Assembly (NCBI RefSeq): GCF_900119365.1
Contig: NZ_FPJO01000022.1
Coordinates: 1 to 64,000 of the forward strand
Direction: 5' to 3'
DNA from: Streptomyces atratus
Lineage (GTDB): Bacteria; Actinomycetota; Actinomycetes; Streptomycetales; Streptomycetaceae
DNA: 64,000 bases
The notes under the pieces were generated by a model. The model did not search any database, was not told the origin of the DNA, and was given only the letters and a program-made list of their open reading frames with translations. The position numbers and the translations under genes were made by a program. The stretch's first letter is position 1; each line of letters starts with the position of its first letter. This document shows, one piece after another, positions 16,012-25,674 of the stretch.

Positions 16012-17826
16012 ATGACCACAGCGGACGCACGCACGCCTGCCTCGAATCAGAGCGACGAGGCCGGGAAGTCCATCGGCTGGCACAAGGGGTACGTCCAGGG
16101 CTCGCGCCCGGACCTCCGGGTGCCGGTCCGTCAGGTGCACCTCACCAACGGCAAGGACGTGACGCTGTACGACACGTCGGGTCCGTACACCGATCCCACC
16201 GTCGAGACCGACGTCCGCCGCGGCCTCGCACCGCTGCGGGAGAACTGGATCGTCGCCCGCGGCGACACCGAGGAGTACCCGGGCCGCCCCGCCCGCCCCG
16301 AGGACGACGGGCTCAAGCACACCTCGCCGCGAATGGGGTCTCCCCTGCTTGAGCGAAGCCGAGAGCTCGGGGAAGGGCTGCGCAACCTCGACGCGGTTTT
16401 CCCCGGCCGCCCGCGACTGCCGCGCCGCAGCCGCGACGGGCAGCCGGTGACCCAGCTCGCGTACGCCCGCCGGGGCGAGATCAGCCCGGAGATGGAGTAC
16501 GTGGCGATCCGGGAGAACGTCGAGCCCGAGATGGTGCGCGAGGAGATCGCGGCCGGCCGGGCCGTGCTGCCGGCCAACGTCAACCACCCCGAGACCGAGC
16601 CGATGATCATCGGTAAGCGGTTCCTGGTGAAGGTCAATGCCAACATCGGCAACTCCGCGGTGACGTCCTCCATCGAGGAGGAGGTGGAAAAAATGACGTG
16701 GGCGACGCGCTGGGGCGCCGACACCGTCATGGATCTGTCCACCGGCCGCAACATTCACACCACCCGTGAGTGGGTTCTGCGCAACTCCCCCGTGCCGATC
16801 GGCACCGTTCCGCTCTACCAGGCCCTCGAAAAGGTCGACGGGCGGGCAGAGGAACTCACCTGGGAGATCTACAAGGACACCGTCATCGAGCAGGCCGAGC
16901 AGGGCGTCGATTACATGACGGTCCACGCCGGCGTGCGCCTGCCGTACGTCCCGCTGACCGCCCGCCGCAAGACCGGCATCGTCTCCCGCGGCGGCTCGAT
17001 CATGGCGGCGTGGTGCCTCGCGCACCACAAGGAGTCGTTCCTGTACGAGCACTTCGAGGAGCTCTGCGAGATCCTCGCGAGCTACGACGTGACGTACTCG
17101 CTGGGCGACGGGCTGCGTCCCGGCTCGATCGCCGACGCCAATGACGAGGCGCAGTTCGCCGAACTGCGCACGCTGGGCGAGCTGAACGCGGTCGCCAAGC
17201 GGTTCGGCGTCCAGACCATGATCGAGGGCCCGGGCCATGTCCCGATGCACAAGATCAAGGCGAACATCGACCTTCAGCAGGAGATCTGCGAGGAGGCGCC
17301 CTTCTACACGCTCGGCCCGCTGACCACCGATGTCGCGCCGGCGTACGACCACATCACCTCGGGCATCGGCGCGGCGATGATCGCATGGTGGGGGACGGCG
17401 ATGCTCTGCTACGTCACGCCGAAGGAGCACCTCGGCCTGCCCAACCGGGACGATGTGAAGACCGGCGTCATCACCTACAGGATCGCGGCGCATGCGGCGG
17501 ACCTGGCCAAGGGACACCCGGGAGCGCAGGACTGGGACGACGCGCTCTCGGACGCCCGTTTCGAGTTCCGCTGGGAGGACCAGTTCAATCTGGCTCTCGA
17601 CCCGGACACCGCACGGGAGTTCCACGACGAGACGCTGCCCGCCGAGCCGGCGAAGACGGCGCACTTCTGCTCGATGTGCGGGCCGAAATTCTGTTCGATG
17701 AAGATCTCCCAGGACATCCGGCGCGAGCACGGCGGTTCGCAGACGGAGATCGAGGCGGGCATGGCGGAGAAGTCCAAGGAGTTCGCGGCGGCAGGCAACC
17801 GGGTCTATCTGCCGATCGCGGACTGA
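16012..17826 (+). CDS. thiC: Phosphomethylpyrimidine synthase ThiC
   Basis: 604 residues. ThiC is the radical-SAM enzyme that rearranges aminoimidazole ribotide into hydroxymethylpyrimidine phosphate for thiamine. The C-terminal cluster-binding motif CSMCGPKFCSM (CxxCxxxxC, about residue 555) is intact. Conserved blocks such as NANIGNSA, MDLSTGRNIH, EQGVDYMTVHAGV and MIEGPGHVPMHKIK are in order. It is controlled by the TPP riboswitch directly upstream and followed by a strong hairpin. Confidence 0.98.
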   Translation: MTTADARTPASNQSDEAGKSIGWHKGYVQGSRPDLRVPVRQVHLTNGKDVTLYDTSGPYTDPTVETDVRRGLAPLRENWIVARGDTEEYPGRPARPEDDGLKHTSPRMGSPLLERSRELGEGLRNLDAVFPGRPRLPRRSRDGQPVTQLAYARRGEISPEMEYVAIRENVEPEMVREEIAAGRAVLPANVNHPETEPMIIGKRFLVKVNANIGNSAVTSSIEEEVEKMTWATRWGADTVMDLSTGRNIHTTREWVLRNSPVPIGTVPLYQALEKVDGRAEELTWEIYKDTVIEQAEQGVDYMTVHAGVRLPYVPLTARRKTGIVSRGGSIMAAWCLAHHKESFLYEHFEELCEILASYDVTYSLGDGLRPGSIADANDEAQFAELRTLGELNAVAKRFGVQTMIEGPGHVPMHKIKANIDLQQEICEEAPFYTLGPLTTDVAPAYDHITSGIGAAMIAWWGTAMLCYVTPKEHLGLPNRDDVKTGVITYRIAAHAADLAKGHPGAQDWDDALSDARFEFRWEDQFNLALDPDTAREFHDETLPAEPAKTAHFCSMCGPKFCSMKISQDIRREHGGSQTEIEAGMAEKSKEFAAAGNRVYLPIAD

Positions 17827-17833
17827 TCCGGGA

Positions 17834-17873
17834 CTCGGGCCTGTCCGGCGGATCGTGGCCGGACAGGCCCGAG
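17834..17873 (+). terminator. Terminator hairpin after thiC
   Basis: A 16-bp perfect stem (17834-17849 with 17858-17873) closes an 8-nt loop, 7 bp after the thiC stop. Bases 17839-17862 are identical to 24 bases at the cydB terminator (25573-25596), so part of this hairpin is a repeated element. Confidence 0.88.
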
Positions 17874-17937
17874 CGGTGGCCCCGGAGGCTCCGGCTTCCG
17901 GGGCGACCGGTCCCGCCGTTCGCTAGTGCGGACCCGG

Positions 17938-18756
17938 TCAGTCGAGCTCGTGCTCGGGACCGCCGAAGTCGGGGCTGGTGAAGTCCGGTGAGGTGAACGT
18001 CGGGCGGGGGCCCGCCGCCGGGCCGTCGCCCGGGCTGGAGAAGTCCGGCCGGCTGTAGCCGACCTTCGGGATGCGGTTTGCCGAGGGCAGCGGGGTGCGC
18101 GCGGCGGGACCGGCCTCGGGATCGGCGAGCGCGTCCCGCAGGAACGGCAGGATGCCGCGCTCCAGCAGGGCATGGCGCCACGCCTCCCTGGCCCGTGCCA
18201 CGTCCTCCGGCAGTTCGTCCTCCTCGTCGTCGATGGGCTGCGAGTCCGATCCGTTGCGCAGCGCGGTGATGAGCAGCCCGACGGCGGCGGCCAGGATGGC
18301 TGCGGCCGTGACCGCCGCGAAGAACCAGCCGGCGGAGACCATGGTGGAGGCGAACGATGGTGGCGGGTCGAGCAGCCTCAGCAGATAGCCGGCCAGCAGG
18401 AATATGAACGCGGCGGTACCGGCGAGCACTGGCGCCAGGACCGTGACCACGGCTCCTATGCCGGCGCCCGACTGATGCGGACGGGCGGCAGCGGACCCGG
18501 TGCCCGCCCCGTGGTCCTCCCCTTCGGCGGAGCCGCGCAGTTCCTCGCGGGCCTGCACATAGTGCTTGTACTCGGTGGCGGCCGTGGAGGTGATCAACTC
18601 CGTGGCGTCCAGTGCCATGGTGCGCAGCTGTACGGCGTTGAGCCGCTCGCCGACCGCGGCCAGATCCGGCCGTTCATGGGCATGGCGCAGTGCGTCGTCG
18701 AGGATCCGCTCGTACTCGGGTCGGTCCTCGGCCAGCAGGTGCGGAGCGCTGTTCAT
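17938..18756 (-). CDS. Hypothetical two-helix membrane protein
   Basis: 272 residues. A helical, charged N-terminal 70 residues (ILDDALRHAHERPDLAAVGE) is followed by a linker and two hydrophobic segments (about 100-128 and 143-166). Then come an acidic stretch (DDEEDELPEDVARARE) and a proline-rich tail ending in tandem FTSPDF repeats. I do not recognise a domain. ATG 18756 was preferred over the ATG two codons earlier because GGGGG lies about 8 bp upstream. It may be a septum- or envelope-associated protein, but nothing shows this. Confidence 0.78.
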   Translation of the reverse strand: MNSAPHLLAEDRPEYERILDDALRHAHERPDLAAVGERLNAVQLRTMALDATELITSTAATEYKHYVQAREELRGSAEGEDHGAGTGSAAARPHQSGAGIGAVVTVLAPVLAGTAAFIFLLAGYLLRLLDPPPSFASTMVSAGWFFAAVTAAAILAAAVGLLITALRNGSDSQPIDDEEDELPEDVARAREAWRHALLERGILPFLRDALADPEAGPAARTPLPSANRIPKVGYSRPDFSSPGDGPAAGPRPTFTSPDFTSPDFGGPEHELD

Positions 18757-18943
18757 GTGCATCCCCCGATGCTCCGTCGGGCCTGAATGCCCGATCAGGA
18801 CGGCAGTCGGGCGGAAACGGAGGAGAGCCTGCTACTGATACGCCGATGGTAGAGCGCCCACGGCACGGGGTGACAGGGGGTTTCCGTAATTAGGCCCGGT
18901 GTTCGGCGTGCTCAGTTCCTGGGAGCGTCTTCCCAGAAGAACG

Positions 18944-20002
18944 TCAGTCATGCAGGGGCAGTTGGACGACCAGTAGCTTTCCGGCCATGGTCACTCCGCC
19001 GTCCATGGCGATGGCGAGCCCGTCCGCGTACACGTGCGGACCCTCGACCACGGGGCCGGAGCCGTCCTCGCCGTCCTCCGAACCGACCTCTCCGAGGAGG
19101 TACGGAATGGGGCTGTGACCATGGACGATGCGCTGTCCGCCGTAGGCCGCCATCAGCTCCCGGACGGCCTGCGGACCCGACTCGTCGCGGAAGGCGAACC
19201 GCTTGGTGAGCTTGCGGAAGAGGTCCCAGCACTCATCGGCGTCGTTACGCGTGAGGATGGCGTGCACCGTGTCGTTGACGTCCTCGATGGTGGTGCCGTA
19301 TTCGAGGTAGGCCGTCGTGTCGGAGTGCATCAGCAGATGCCCGTCCTCCTCGACGATCGCGTCGAGCCGTGACATCCACTGGAGGTGGACGTCCTGAAGC
19401 CGCTCCATGTCGTTCTTCTGGCCGCCGTTGAGCAGCCAGGCGGCCTGGAACGTGGCGGTGCCCGCGCCGGAGTTGACCGGGGTGTCGCTGAACCGCTTGG
19501 CGCCGAGGAGCAGCAGTTCATGATTGCCCATCAGGGCCTTGCAGTAGCCGCCGGCGGCCGCGGCCTCGGCGGACAGGCGCATCACGAGGTCGATGACCCC
19601 GATGCCGTCGGGGCCCCGGTCGGTGAAGTCGCCGAGGAACCAGAGCCGGGCATTGCCCGCCGACCACTTGCCGTCGGCGTCGATCAGGCCCTGCTCGGCG
19701 AGGGCGGCGTGGAGCTCGTCCAGATAGCCGTGGACGTCGCCGACGACGTACAGCGGTCCGAGGCCCTGGTCCGGGACGGGCCGCGGGTCGGGGACGGCTG
19801 CCACCTGCAGGGTGTCACCGCGGTTGATCACGGGAAGATCGCGCGCGGTGGGCGTGTACCCCTCCGGCGGCTCGCCGCCGGGCACGGCGTTGCCCGGGTG
19901 CGGTGGCGATGGCGGCACTGGGGTCTGGGCATAGGGCGGTACGCGGAAGTCGCGCAACGTCGCAGTCCGCACCACGGGTTCCTGACCGGCCCCCTGTGTC
20001 AT
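18944..20002 (-). CDS. Metallophosphatase (calcineurin-like phosphoesterase)
   Basis: 352 residues. The first 110 are low-complexity and proline-rich. The phosphoesterase domain then shows the ordered metal-binding motifs GDVHG (DxH), GDFTDRGPDGIGV (GDxxDRG), GNHE (GNHD/E) and VHGHSPIPY (GHTP-like). This set is typical of PPP-type serine/threonine or bis(5'-nucleosyl)-tetraphosphate phosphatases. ATG 20002 has GGTGGAGGGG upstream; the frame remains open much further but loses coding character. The cytoplasmic substrate is unknown. Confidence 0.88.
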   Translation of the reverse strand: MTQGAGQEPVVRTATLRDFRVPPYAQTPVPPSPPHPGNAVPGGEPPEGYTPTARDLPVINRGDTLQVAAVPDPRPVPDQGLGPLYVVGDVHGYLDELHAALAEQGLIDADGKWSAGNARLWFLGDFTDRGPDGIGVIDLVMRLSAEAAAAGGYCKALMGNHELLLLGAKRFSDTPVNSGAGTATFQAAWLLNGGQKNDMERLQDVHLQWMSRLDAIVEEDGHLLMHSDTTAYLEYGTTIEDVNDTVHAILTRNDADECWDLFRKLTKRFAFRDESGPQAVRELMAAYGGQRIVHGHSPIPYLLGEVGSEDGEDGSGPVVEGPHVYADGLAIAMDGGVTMAGKLLVVQLPLHD

Positions 20003-20175
20003 CGACCCCTCCACCACCGTCGCGCCGCCGTACACCTGACGGGCCCTGCTGGTCGGGGCGGTCCGCGGTGTCGTGCGCCCATCATAGGAATGCGGATCGT
20101 GCTGTGTGACGCACCAGGGGTGGTGAATCCGGACGCACGTCGGGTTCACCAGCCGATTGGTCCGAAATCGCCTGA

Positions 20176-21288
20176 TCAATCCCCTGCCGGAGAGCGGGGT
20201 GCGCTGACCGTGGTGCGGGGTGGACGGCGTTGCGAGGAGGTCCGCACGATGAGTTCGGTCGGTATGACCTGCTCCACCGGTCCGTCCTGAGCCACGCCCT
20301 CGATGGCGTCGATCAGGAGCTGGACGACTGCCGTGCCGATTCTGCGCGGCTTGAGCGAGAGGGTGGTGATGGGGGGCTCGGTCGTCGCGTACACGGTGGA
20401 CTCGCTGCAGCAGACCAGCAGCAGGTCCTCGGGGACGCGCAGGCCGTACCGGCGGGCCGCCGCCAGCAGATCGGTGCCGTTGGGGTCGAAGAGCCCGTAG
20501 ACGGCGTCGGGCCGGTCCGGGCGGGCGAGCAGACGGTCGGCGGCGACCGCACCCGCGCACGGGTCGTGGGCGGGGTACGACTCGTACACCGGGTCCTGGC
20601 CCACGCGCTCGCACCAGTGGAGGTACGCGCTGGTGGAGAGGCGGGTGTACGTGTCGGTGGTGGTGCCGGTGAGCAGGCCGATGCGGCGGGCTCCGGCGGC
20701 GGCGAGATGGTCGAGCAGGTCGAGCACGGCGGCCCGGTGGTCGTTGTCGACCCAGGCGGTGACCGGCAGGGTGCCGGCCGGACGGCCGTCCGAGACGACG
20801 GGCAGCCCCTGGCGTACGAGTTCGGTGACGACCGGGTCCTGGTCGGAGGGGTCGATCACGACGGTGCCGTCGAGGGCGACGTTCGACCAGACGTCGTGGC
20901 GTGAGGTGGCGGGCAGGATGACGAGGGCGTAGCCGCGGGCGAGCGCGGCGGAGGTGGCCGCTCTGGCCATCTCGGCGAAGTACGCGAATTCGGTGAAGGT
21001 GAAAGGTTCGTCCCCGTAGGTCGTCACAGTCAGGCCGATGAGGCCGGACTTGCCGGTACGGAGGGTGCGGGCCGCGGCGGAAGGGCGGTAGCCCAGGCGC
21101 TCTGCGACCTCGCGGACATGGCGGCGGGTGGCGTCCGGGAGCCTGCCCTTGCCGTTGAGCGCGTCGGAGACGGTCGTGATGGAGACTCCGGCGGCGGCGG
21201 CCACATCCCGGATTCCCGCTCGTCCCTGCCGGCCGCCGCGCCGGGGTGTGTCCGTCCGGCTCACCTGGTGCTTCCCTGCTGCTGTCAT
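20176..21288 (-). CDS. LacI family transcriptional regulator
   Basis: 370 residues. The N-terminal helix-turn-helix and hinge read IRDVAAAAGVSITTVSDALNGKGRLPDATRRHV (about residues 26-58) with the hinge LGYRPSAAARTLRTGKSG. The periplasmic-binding-like effector domain runs from about 80 to 340. It is divergent from hisC, as SCO3943 is from hisC in S. coelicolor (from memory). No sugar genes adjoin it, so the ligand is not suggested by context. Two adjacent cysteines (LLVCCSES, about residue 294) lie in the effector core. Confidence 0.9.
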   Translation of the reverse strand: MTAAGKHQVSRTDTPRRGGRQGRAGIRDVAAAAGVSITTVSDALNGKGRLPDATRRHVREVAERLGYRPSAAARTLRTGKSGLIGLTVTTYGDEPFTFTEFAYFAEMARAATSAALARGYALVILPATSRHDVWSNVALDGTVVIDPSDQDPVVTELVRQGLPVVSDGRPAGTLPVTAWVDNDHRAAVLDLLDHLAAAGARRIGLLTGTTTDTYTRLSTSAYLHWCERVGQDPVYESYPAHDPCAGAVAADRLLARPDRPDAVYGLFDPNGTDLLAAARRYGLRVPEDLLLVCCSESTVYATTEPPITTLSLKPRRIGTAVVQLLIDAIEGVAQDGPVEQVIPTELIVRTSSQRRPPRTTVSAPRSPAGD

Positions 21289-21661
21289 GGCGAGCCGATA
21301 GTAGGGCTCGGAGGGGCGGTTGGCCCGGTCGCATATTCATTCGTTGACAGGCACGTTTTTGCATGATCATTAATGGTCAAATGCCTTGAAAACCAAGGAC
21401 GTTGATGGGCCTGACCGTAGTGTGTCATGCATCGAAGTCGATGGGCCTGCTAAATGGTCGATGTCTCGAAGAGGTCTCATCTCACCTCTTCGAGGGACGC
21501 GCGCCACGGAGTGAGCCACCGGCGCGCGCCGGAGGCGGGAGCGCTCCCCCCATTCCTGGTCGCACCGGACGATTGGACGCCCGGGGCCATTCGCAGCGGC
21601 GCCCAATCCTCATAAGGTGAGCAGTATTGATGTGTACAGAGACGGTCGAGGAGGACCTGCG
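21289..21661. promoter_or_regulatory. lacI-hisC divergent regulatory region with hairpins
   Basis: 373 bp without a gene and clearly less GC-rich than its surroundings. TTGACA (21344-21349) followed after 17 bp by TCATTA is a plausible sigma-70-type promoter for hisC. Downstream, an 11-bp perfect inverted repeat (21465-21475 with 21484-21494, loop of 8) and a second 7-bp stem (21499-21505 with 21521-21527) lie in the predicted hisC leader. They could terminate, attenuate or bind a regulator. Confidence 0.55.
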
Positions 21662-22741
<1,080 letters not shown>

Positions 22742-22778
22742 GGCGGTCGCGCAGGCCGTCTGCCCGACCCGTGGCCCG

Positions 22779-22810
22779 GGCCCCGTACCTCGTCGACGAG
22801 GTACGGGGCC
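22779..22810 (+). terminator. Terminator after hisC
   Basis: The 32 bases form a continuous palindrome: GGCCCCGTACCTCG pairs with CGAGGTACGGGGCC around a TCGA centre. It is 37 bp after the hisC stop and is followed by TTCTC. It separates hisC from the Rex-controlled cyd operon. Confidence 0.88.
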
Positions 22811-22933
22811 TTCTCGCTGCCTGGGGGCCGCAGTGCTCCCGGGGCGTCTGGTTCGGGCAGATTGATCGGAACGTCCCAAGAGGGGTACCCCGCCCGAACG
22901 TCCCGAAAGTCCGTGCGCCATAATGTTTGTGAA

Positions 22934-22949
22934 TGTGAACGCGTTCACA
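22934..22949. promoter_or_regulatory. Rex operator upstream of cydA
   Basis: TGTGAACGCGTTCACA is a perfect 16-bp palindrome about 85 bp before cydA. It matches the Rex operator core of Streptomyces (TTGTGAAC-GC-GTTCACAA family), one of whose known targets is cydABCD. A partial copy (TTTGTGAATG) overlaps its left side. Rex would repress the operon at low NADH/NAD+ and release it when oxygen is limiting. Confidence 0.92.
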
Positions 22950-23032
22950 AGCGTGTCCTGTTCCTCCCGTGATTAGTCGGATTTAAAGGGCAAACTGCCG
23001 GTGTGATTACGGCGACGTAAGGAGAAGACGAC

Positions 23033-24541
23033 GTGGAGCTAGCTCTGGCGCCGGAGACCCTGGCGCGATGGCAGTTCGGTATCACTACCGTCTATCACTT
23101 CCTGTTCGTCCCCCTGACGATCTCTCTCGCCGCGCTCACCGCCGGCCTGCAGACCGCCTGGGTCCGGACGAACAACGAGAAGTACCTAAGGGCGACGAAG
23201 TTCTGGGGCAAGCTCTTCCTGATCAACATTGCCATGGGCGTCGTCACCGGCATCGTCCAGGAGTTCCAGTTCGGCATGAACTGGTCCGACTACTCGCGGT
23301 TCGTCGGTGACATCTTCGGTGCCCCGCTCGCGTTCGAGGCACTGATCGCGTTCTTCTTCGAGTCCACCTTCATCGGGCTGTGGATCTTCGGTTGGGACAA
23401 GCTGCCGAAGAAGATCCACCTCGCCTGCATCTGGATGGTCTCCATCGGGACCATCCTGTCCGCCTACTTCATCCTGGCGGCCAACTCCTGGATGCAGCAC
23501 CCGGTCGGCTACCGGATCAACAAGGAACGCGGCCGCGCCGAGCTCACCGACTTCTGGCACGTGCTCACCCAGAACACCGCGCTCGCCCAGTTCTTCCACA
23601 CCATCACCGCGGCCTTCCTGGTCGGCGGCGCGTTCATGGTCGGCATCGCCGCCTTCCACCTGGCGCGCAAGAAGCACATTCCGGTGATGCGGACCTCGCT
23701 GCGGCTCGGCCTGGTCACCGTGGTCATCGCCGGACTGCTCACCGCCATCAGCGGCGACCAGCTCGGCAAGGTCATGTTCAAGCAGCAGCCGATGAAGATG
23801 GCCGCCGCCGAGGCGCTCTGGGAGGGCCAGGACTCGGCGCCCTTCTCGATCTTCGCGGTCGGTGACGTGGCCAAGGGCCACAACACCGTGGAGATCTCCA
23901 TCCCGGGGATACTGTCCTTCCTCGCGGACGACAGCTTCACCTCGTACGTCCCCGGCATCAACGACATCAACAAGGCCGAGCAGGAGAAGTTCGGCCCCGG
24001 CGACTACCGGCCCAACATCCCGGTCGCGTTCTGGAGCTTCCGCTGGATGATCGGCTTCGGGATGGCCTCCTTCGCCCTCGGCATCCTCGGACTGTGGCTG
24101 ACCCGGAAGAAGTTCATGCTGCCGCCGGGACTGCGGACCGGTGAGGACGAAGTGCCGAACCTGGTCCTCTTCAAGAACAAGGCACTCAGCCCGAAGTTCG
24201 CCAAGTGCTACTGGATCCTCGCGCTCTGGACGCTGCTCTTCCCGCTGATCGCCAACTCCTGGGGCTGGATCTTCACCGAGATGGGCCGCCAGCCCTGGGT
24301 CGTCTACGGAGTGCTCCAGACCCGCGACGCGGTCTCCCCCGGCGTCTCGCAGGGCGAGGTGCTGACCTCGATGATCGGCTTCACCCTGCTCTACGCCGTG
24401 CTCGCGGTCGTCGAGGTCAAGCTGCTCGTGAAGTACATCAAGGCAGGTCCGCCGGAGCTCACCGAGGCCGACCTCAACCCGCCCACCAAGATCGGCGGCG
24501 ACCATGACGACGCCGACCGGCCGATGGCCTTCTCCTACTGA
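23033..24541 (+). CDS. cydA: Cytochrome bd ubiquinol/menaquinol oxidase subunit I
   Basis: 502 residues with about nine membrane helices. The first helix carries the heme-ligand histidine in YHFLFVPLT (about residue 22). GRQPW (about 423) marks the conserved quinone-site region, and the Q-loop is of the short type. The GTG start has GGAGAAGACGAC upstream. With CydB it reduces O2 to water without pumping protons, giving high-affinity respiration. The Rex operator upstream indicates redox control, and cydB follows after 18 bp. Confidence 0.97.
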   Translation: MELALAPETLARWQFGITTVYHFLFVPLTISLAALTAGLQTAWVRTNNEKYLRATKFWGKLFLINIAMGVVTGIVQEFQFGMNWSDYSRFVGDIFGAPLAFEALIAFFFESTFIGLWIFGWDKLPKKIHLACIWMVSIGTILSAYFILAANSWMQHPVGYRINKERGRAELTDFWHVLTQNTALAQFFHTITAAFLVGGAFMVGIAAFHLARKKHIPVMRTSLRLGLVTVVIAGLLTAISGDQLGKVMFKQQPMKMAAAEALWEGQDSAPFSIFAVGDVAKGHNTVEISIPGILSFLADDSFTSYVPGINDINKAEQEKFGPGDYRPNIPVAFWSFRWMIGFGMASFALGILGLWLTRKKFMLPPGLRTGEDEVPNLVLFKNKALSPKFAKCYWILALWTLLFPLIANSWGWIFTEMGRQPWVVYGVLQTRDAVSPGVSQGEVLTSMIGFTLLYAVLAVVEVKLLVKYIKAGPPELTEADLNPPTKIGGDHDDADRPMAFSY

Positions 24542-24559
24542 GAGCAGAGGAGCTGAGAG

Positions 24560-25561
24560 ATGGAACTCCACAATGTCTGGTTCGTACTCATCGCCGTCCT
24601 CTGGACCGGCTACTTCTTCCTGGAGGGATTCGACTTCGGGATCGGTGTCCTCACCAAGCTGCTGGCCCGCGACCGCAAGGAACGTCGGGTCCTGATCAAC
24701 ACGATCGGGCCCGTCTGGGACGGCAACGAGGTGTGGCTGCTCACCGCGGGCGGTGCGACCTTCGCCGCCTTCCCCGAGTGGTATGCCACCCTGTTCTCCG
24801 GCTTCTACCTGCCGCTGCTGCTCATCCTGGTCTGCCTGATCGTGCGAGGGGTCGCCTTCGAGTACCGGGCCAAGCGGTCCGGTGAGAAGTGGCAGACCAA
24901 CTGGGAGCACGCCATCTTCTGGACCTCGCTGCTCCCCGCCCTGCTCTGGGGCGTGGCCTTCGGGAACATCGTGCGCGGCGTGAAGATCGACGCCGACATG
25001 GAGTACGTGGGCAACTTCTGGGACCTGCTCAACCCGTACGCCATCCTCGGCGGACTGGTCACGCTCGCCCTCTTCACCTTCCACGGCGCCGTGTTCGCGG
25101 GGCTCAAGACGGCCGGGGACATCCGGGAGCGGGCCGGCGGGCTGGCGCTGAAGCTGGGGATCGTCACCGCGGTGCTCGCGCTCGGCTTCCTGATCTGGAC
25201 CCAGCTCGACAACGGGGACGGCTGGAGCCTGCTGGCGATGATCATCGCCGTGGTGGCGCTGGTCGCCGCGGTCGCCACGATCGCGGCGGGACGCGAGGGC
25301 TGGTCGTTCGCGTTCTCCGGGATGACCGTCGCGGCCGTGGTCGCCATGCTCTTCCTGACGCTCTTCCCGAACGTCATGCCGTCCTCGCTGAACGACGCCT
25401 GGAGCCTCACGGTCACCAACGCCTCGTCCACCCCGTACACACTGAAGATCATGACCTGGTGTGCGGGGATCGCCACCCCCCTCGTCCTGCTGTACCAGGG
25501 TTGGACGTACTGGGTGTTCCGCAAGCGCATCGGTACGCAGCACATCGCCGAAGCGCACTGA
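24560..25561 (+). CDS. cydB: Cytochrome bd oxidase subunit II
   Basis: 333 residues with eight or nine hydrophobic segments. The N-terminus (WFVLIAVLWTGYFFLEGFDFGIGVL) and the WDGNEVWLLTAGGATFAAFPEWYA block are the CydB signatures. GAGCAGAGGAGCTGAGAG supplies the ribosome site. It is part of the cydA-cydB unit, and a repeat-bearing hairpin follows before cydCD. Confidence 0.97.
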   Translation: MELHNVWFVLIAVLWTGYFFLEGFDFGIGVLTKLLARDRKERRVLINTIGPVWDGNEVWLLTAGGATFAAFPEWYATLFSGFYLPLLLILVCLIVRGVAFEYRAKRSGEKWQTNWEHAIFWTSLLPALLWGVAFGNIVRGVKIDADMEYVGNFWDLLNPYAILGGLVTLALFTFHGAVFAGLKTAGDIRERAGGLALKLGIVTAVLALGFLIWTQLDNGDGWSLLAMIIAVVALVAAVATIAAGREGWSFAFSGMTVAAVVAMLFLTLFPNVMPSSLNDAWSLTVTNASSTPYTLKIMTWCAGIATPLVLLYQGWTYWVFRKRIGTQHIAEAH

Positions 25562-25572
25562 ACGGATCCGAA

Positions 25573-25627
25573 GCCTGTCCGGCGGATCGTGGCCGGGGCA
25601 CGACACCGACCCCGATCCGCCGGACAG
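25573..25627 (+). terminator. Inverted repeat after cydB sharing a 24-bp repeat with the thiC terminator
   Basis: Arms 25575-25589 and 25613-25627 are exact 15-bp complements with a 23-nt spacer. Bases 25573-25596 repeat those at 17839-17862 exactly. The stem could attenuate cydAB transcription ahead of cydCD. Confidence 0.72.
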
Positions 25628-25660
25628 ACCCTGGTCCACCGACCGAGCTCGCTAGGGGCT

Positions 25661-25674
25661 GTTTCACGTGAAAC
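25661..25674. promoter_or_regulatory. parS: parS centromere site overlapping cydCD start
   Basis: Third perfect GTTTCACGTGAAAC. Its central GTG (25668-25670) is the start codon of cydCD. Confidence 0.88.

Noticed and set aside
20003..21370. Extension of the metallophosphatase frame upstream through the LacI gene
   Set aside because: Sequence is Arg/Pro/His-rich noise opposite an assured LacI frame; ATG 20002 has a good ribosome site.
23186..25639. 817-codon open frame antisense to cydA/cydB
   Set aside because: Shadow of high third-position GC in cydAB; no domain, no start context, and both cyd genes are certain on the plus strand.
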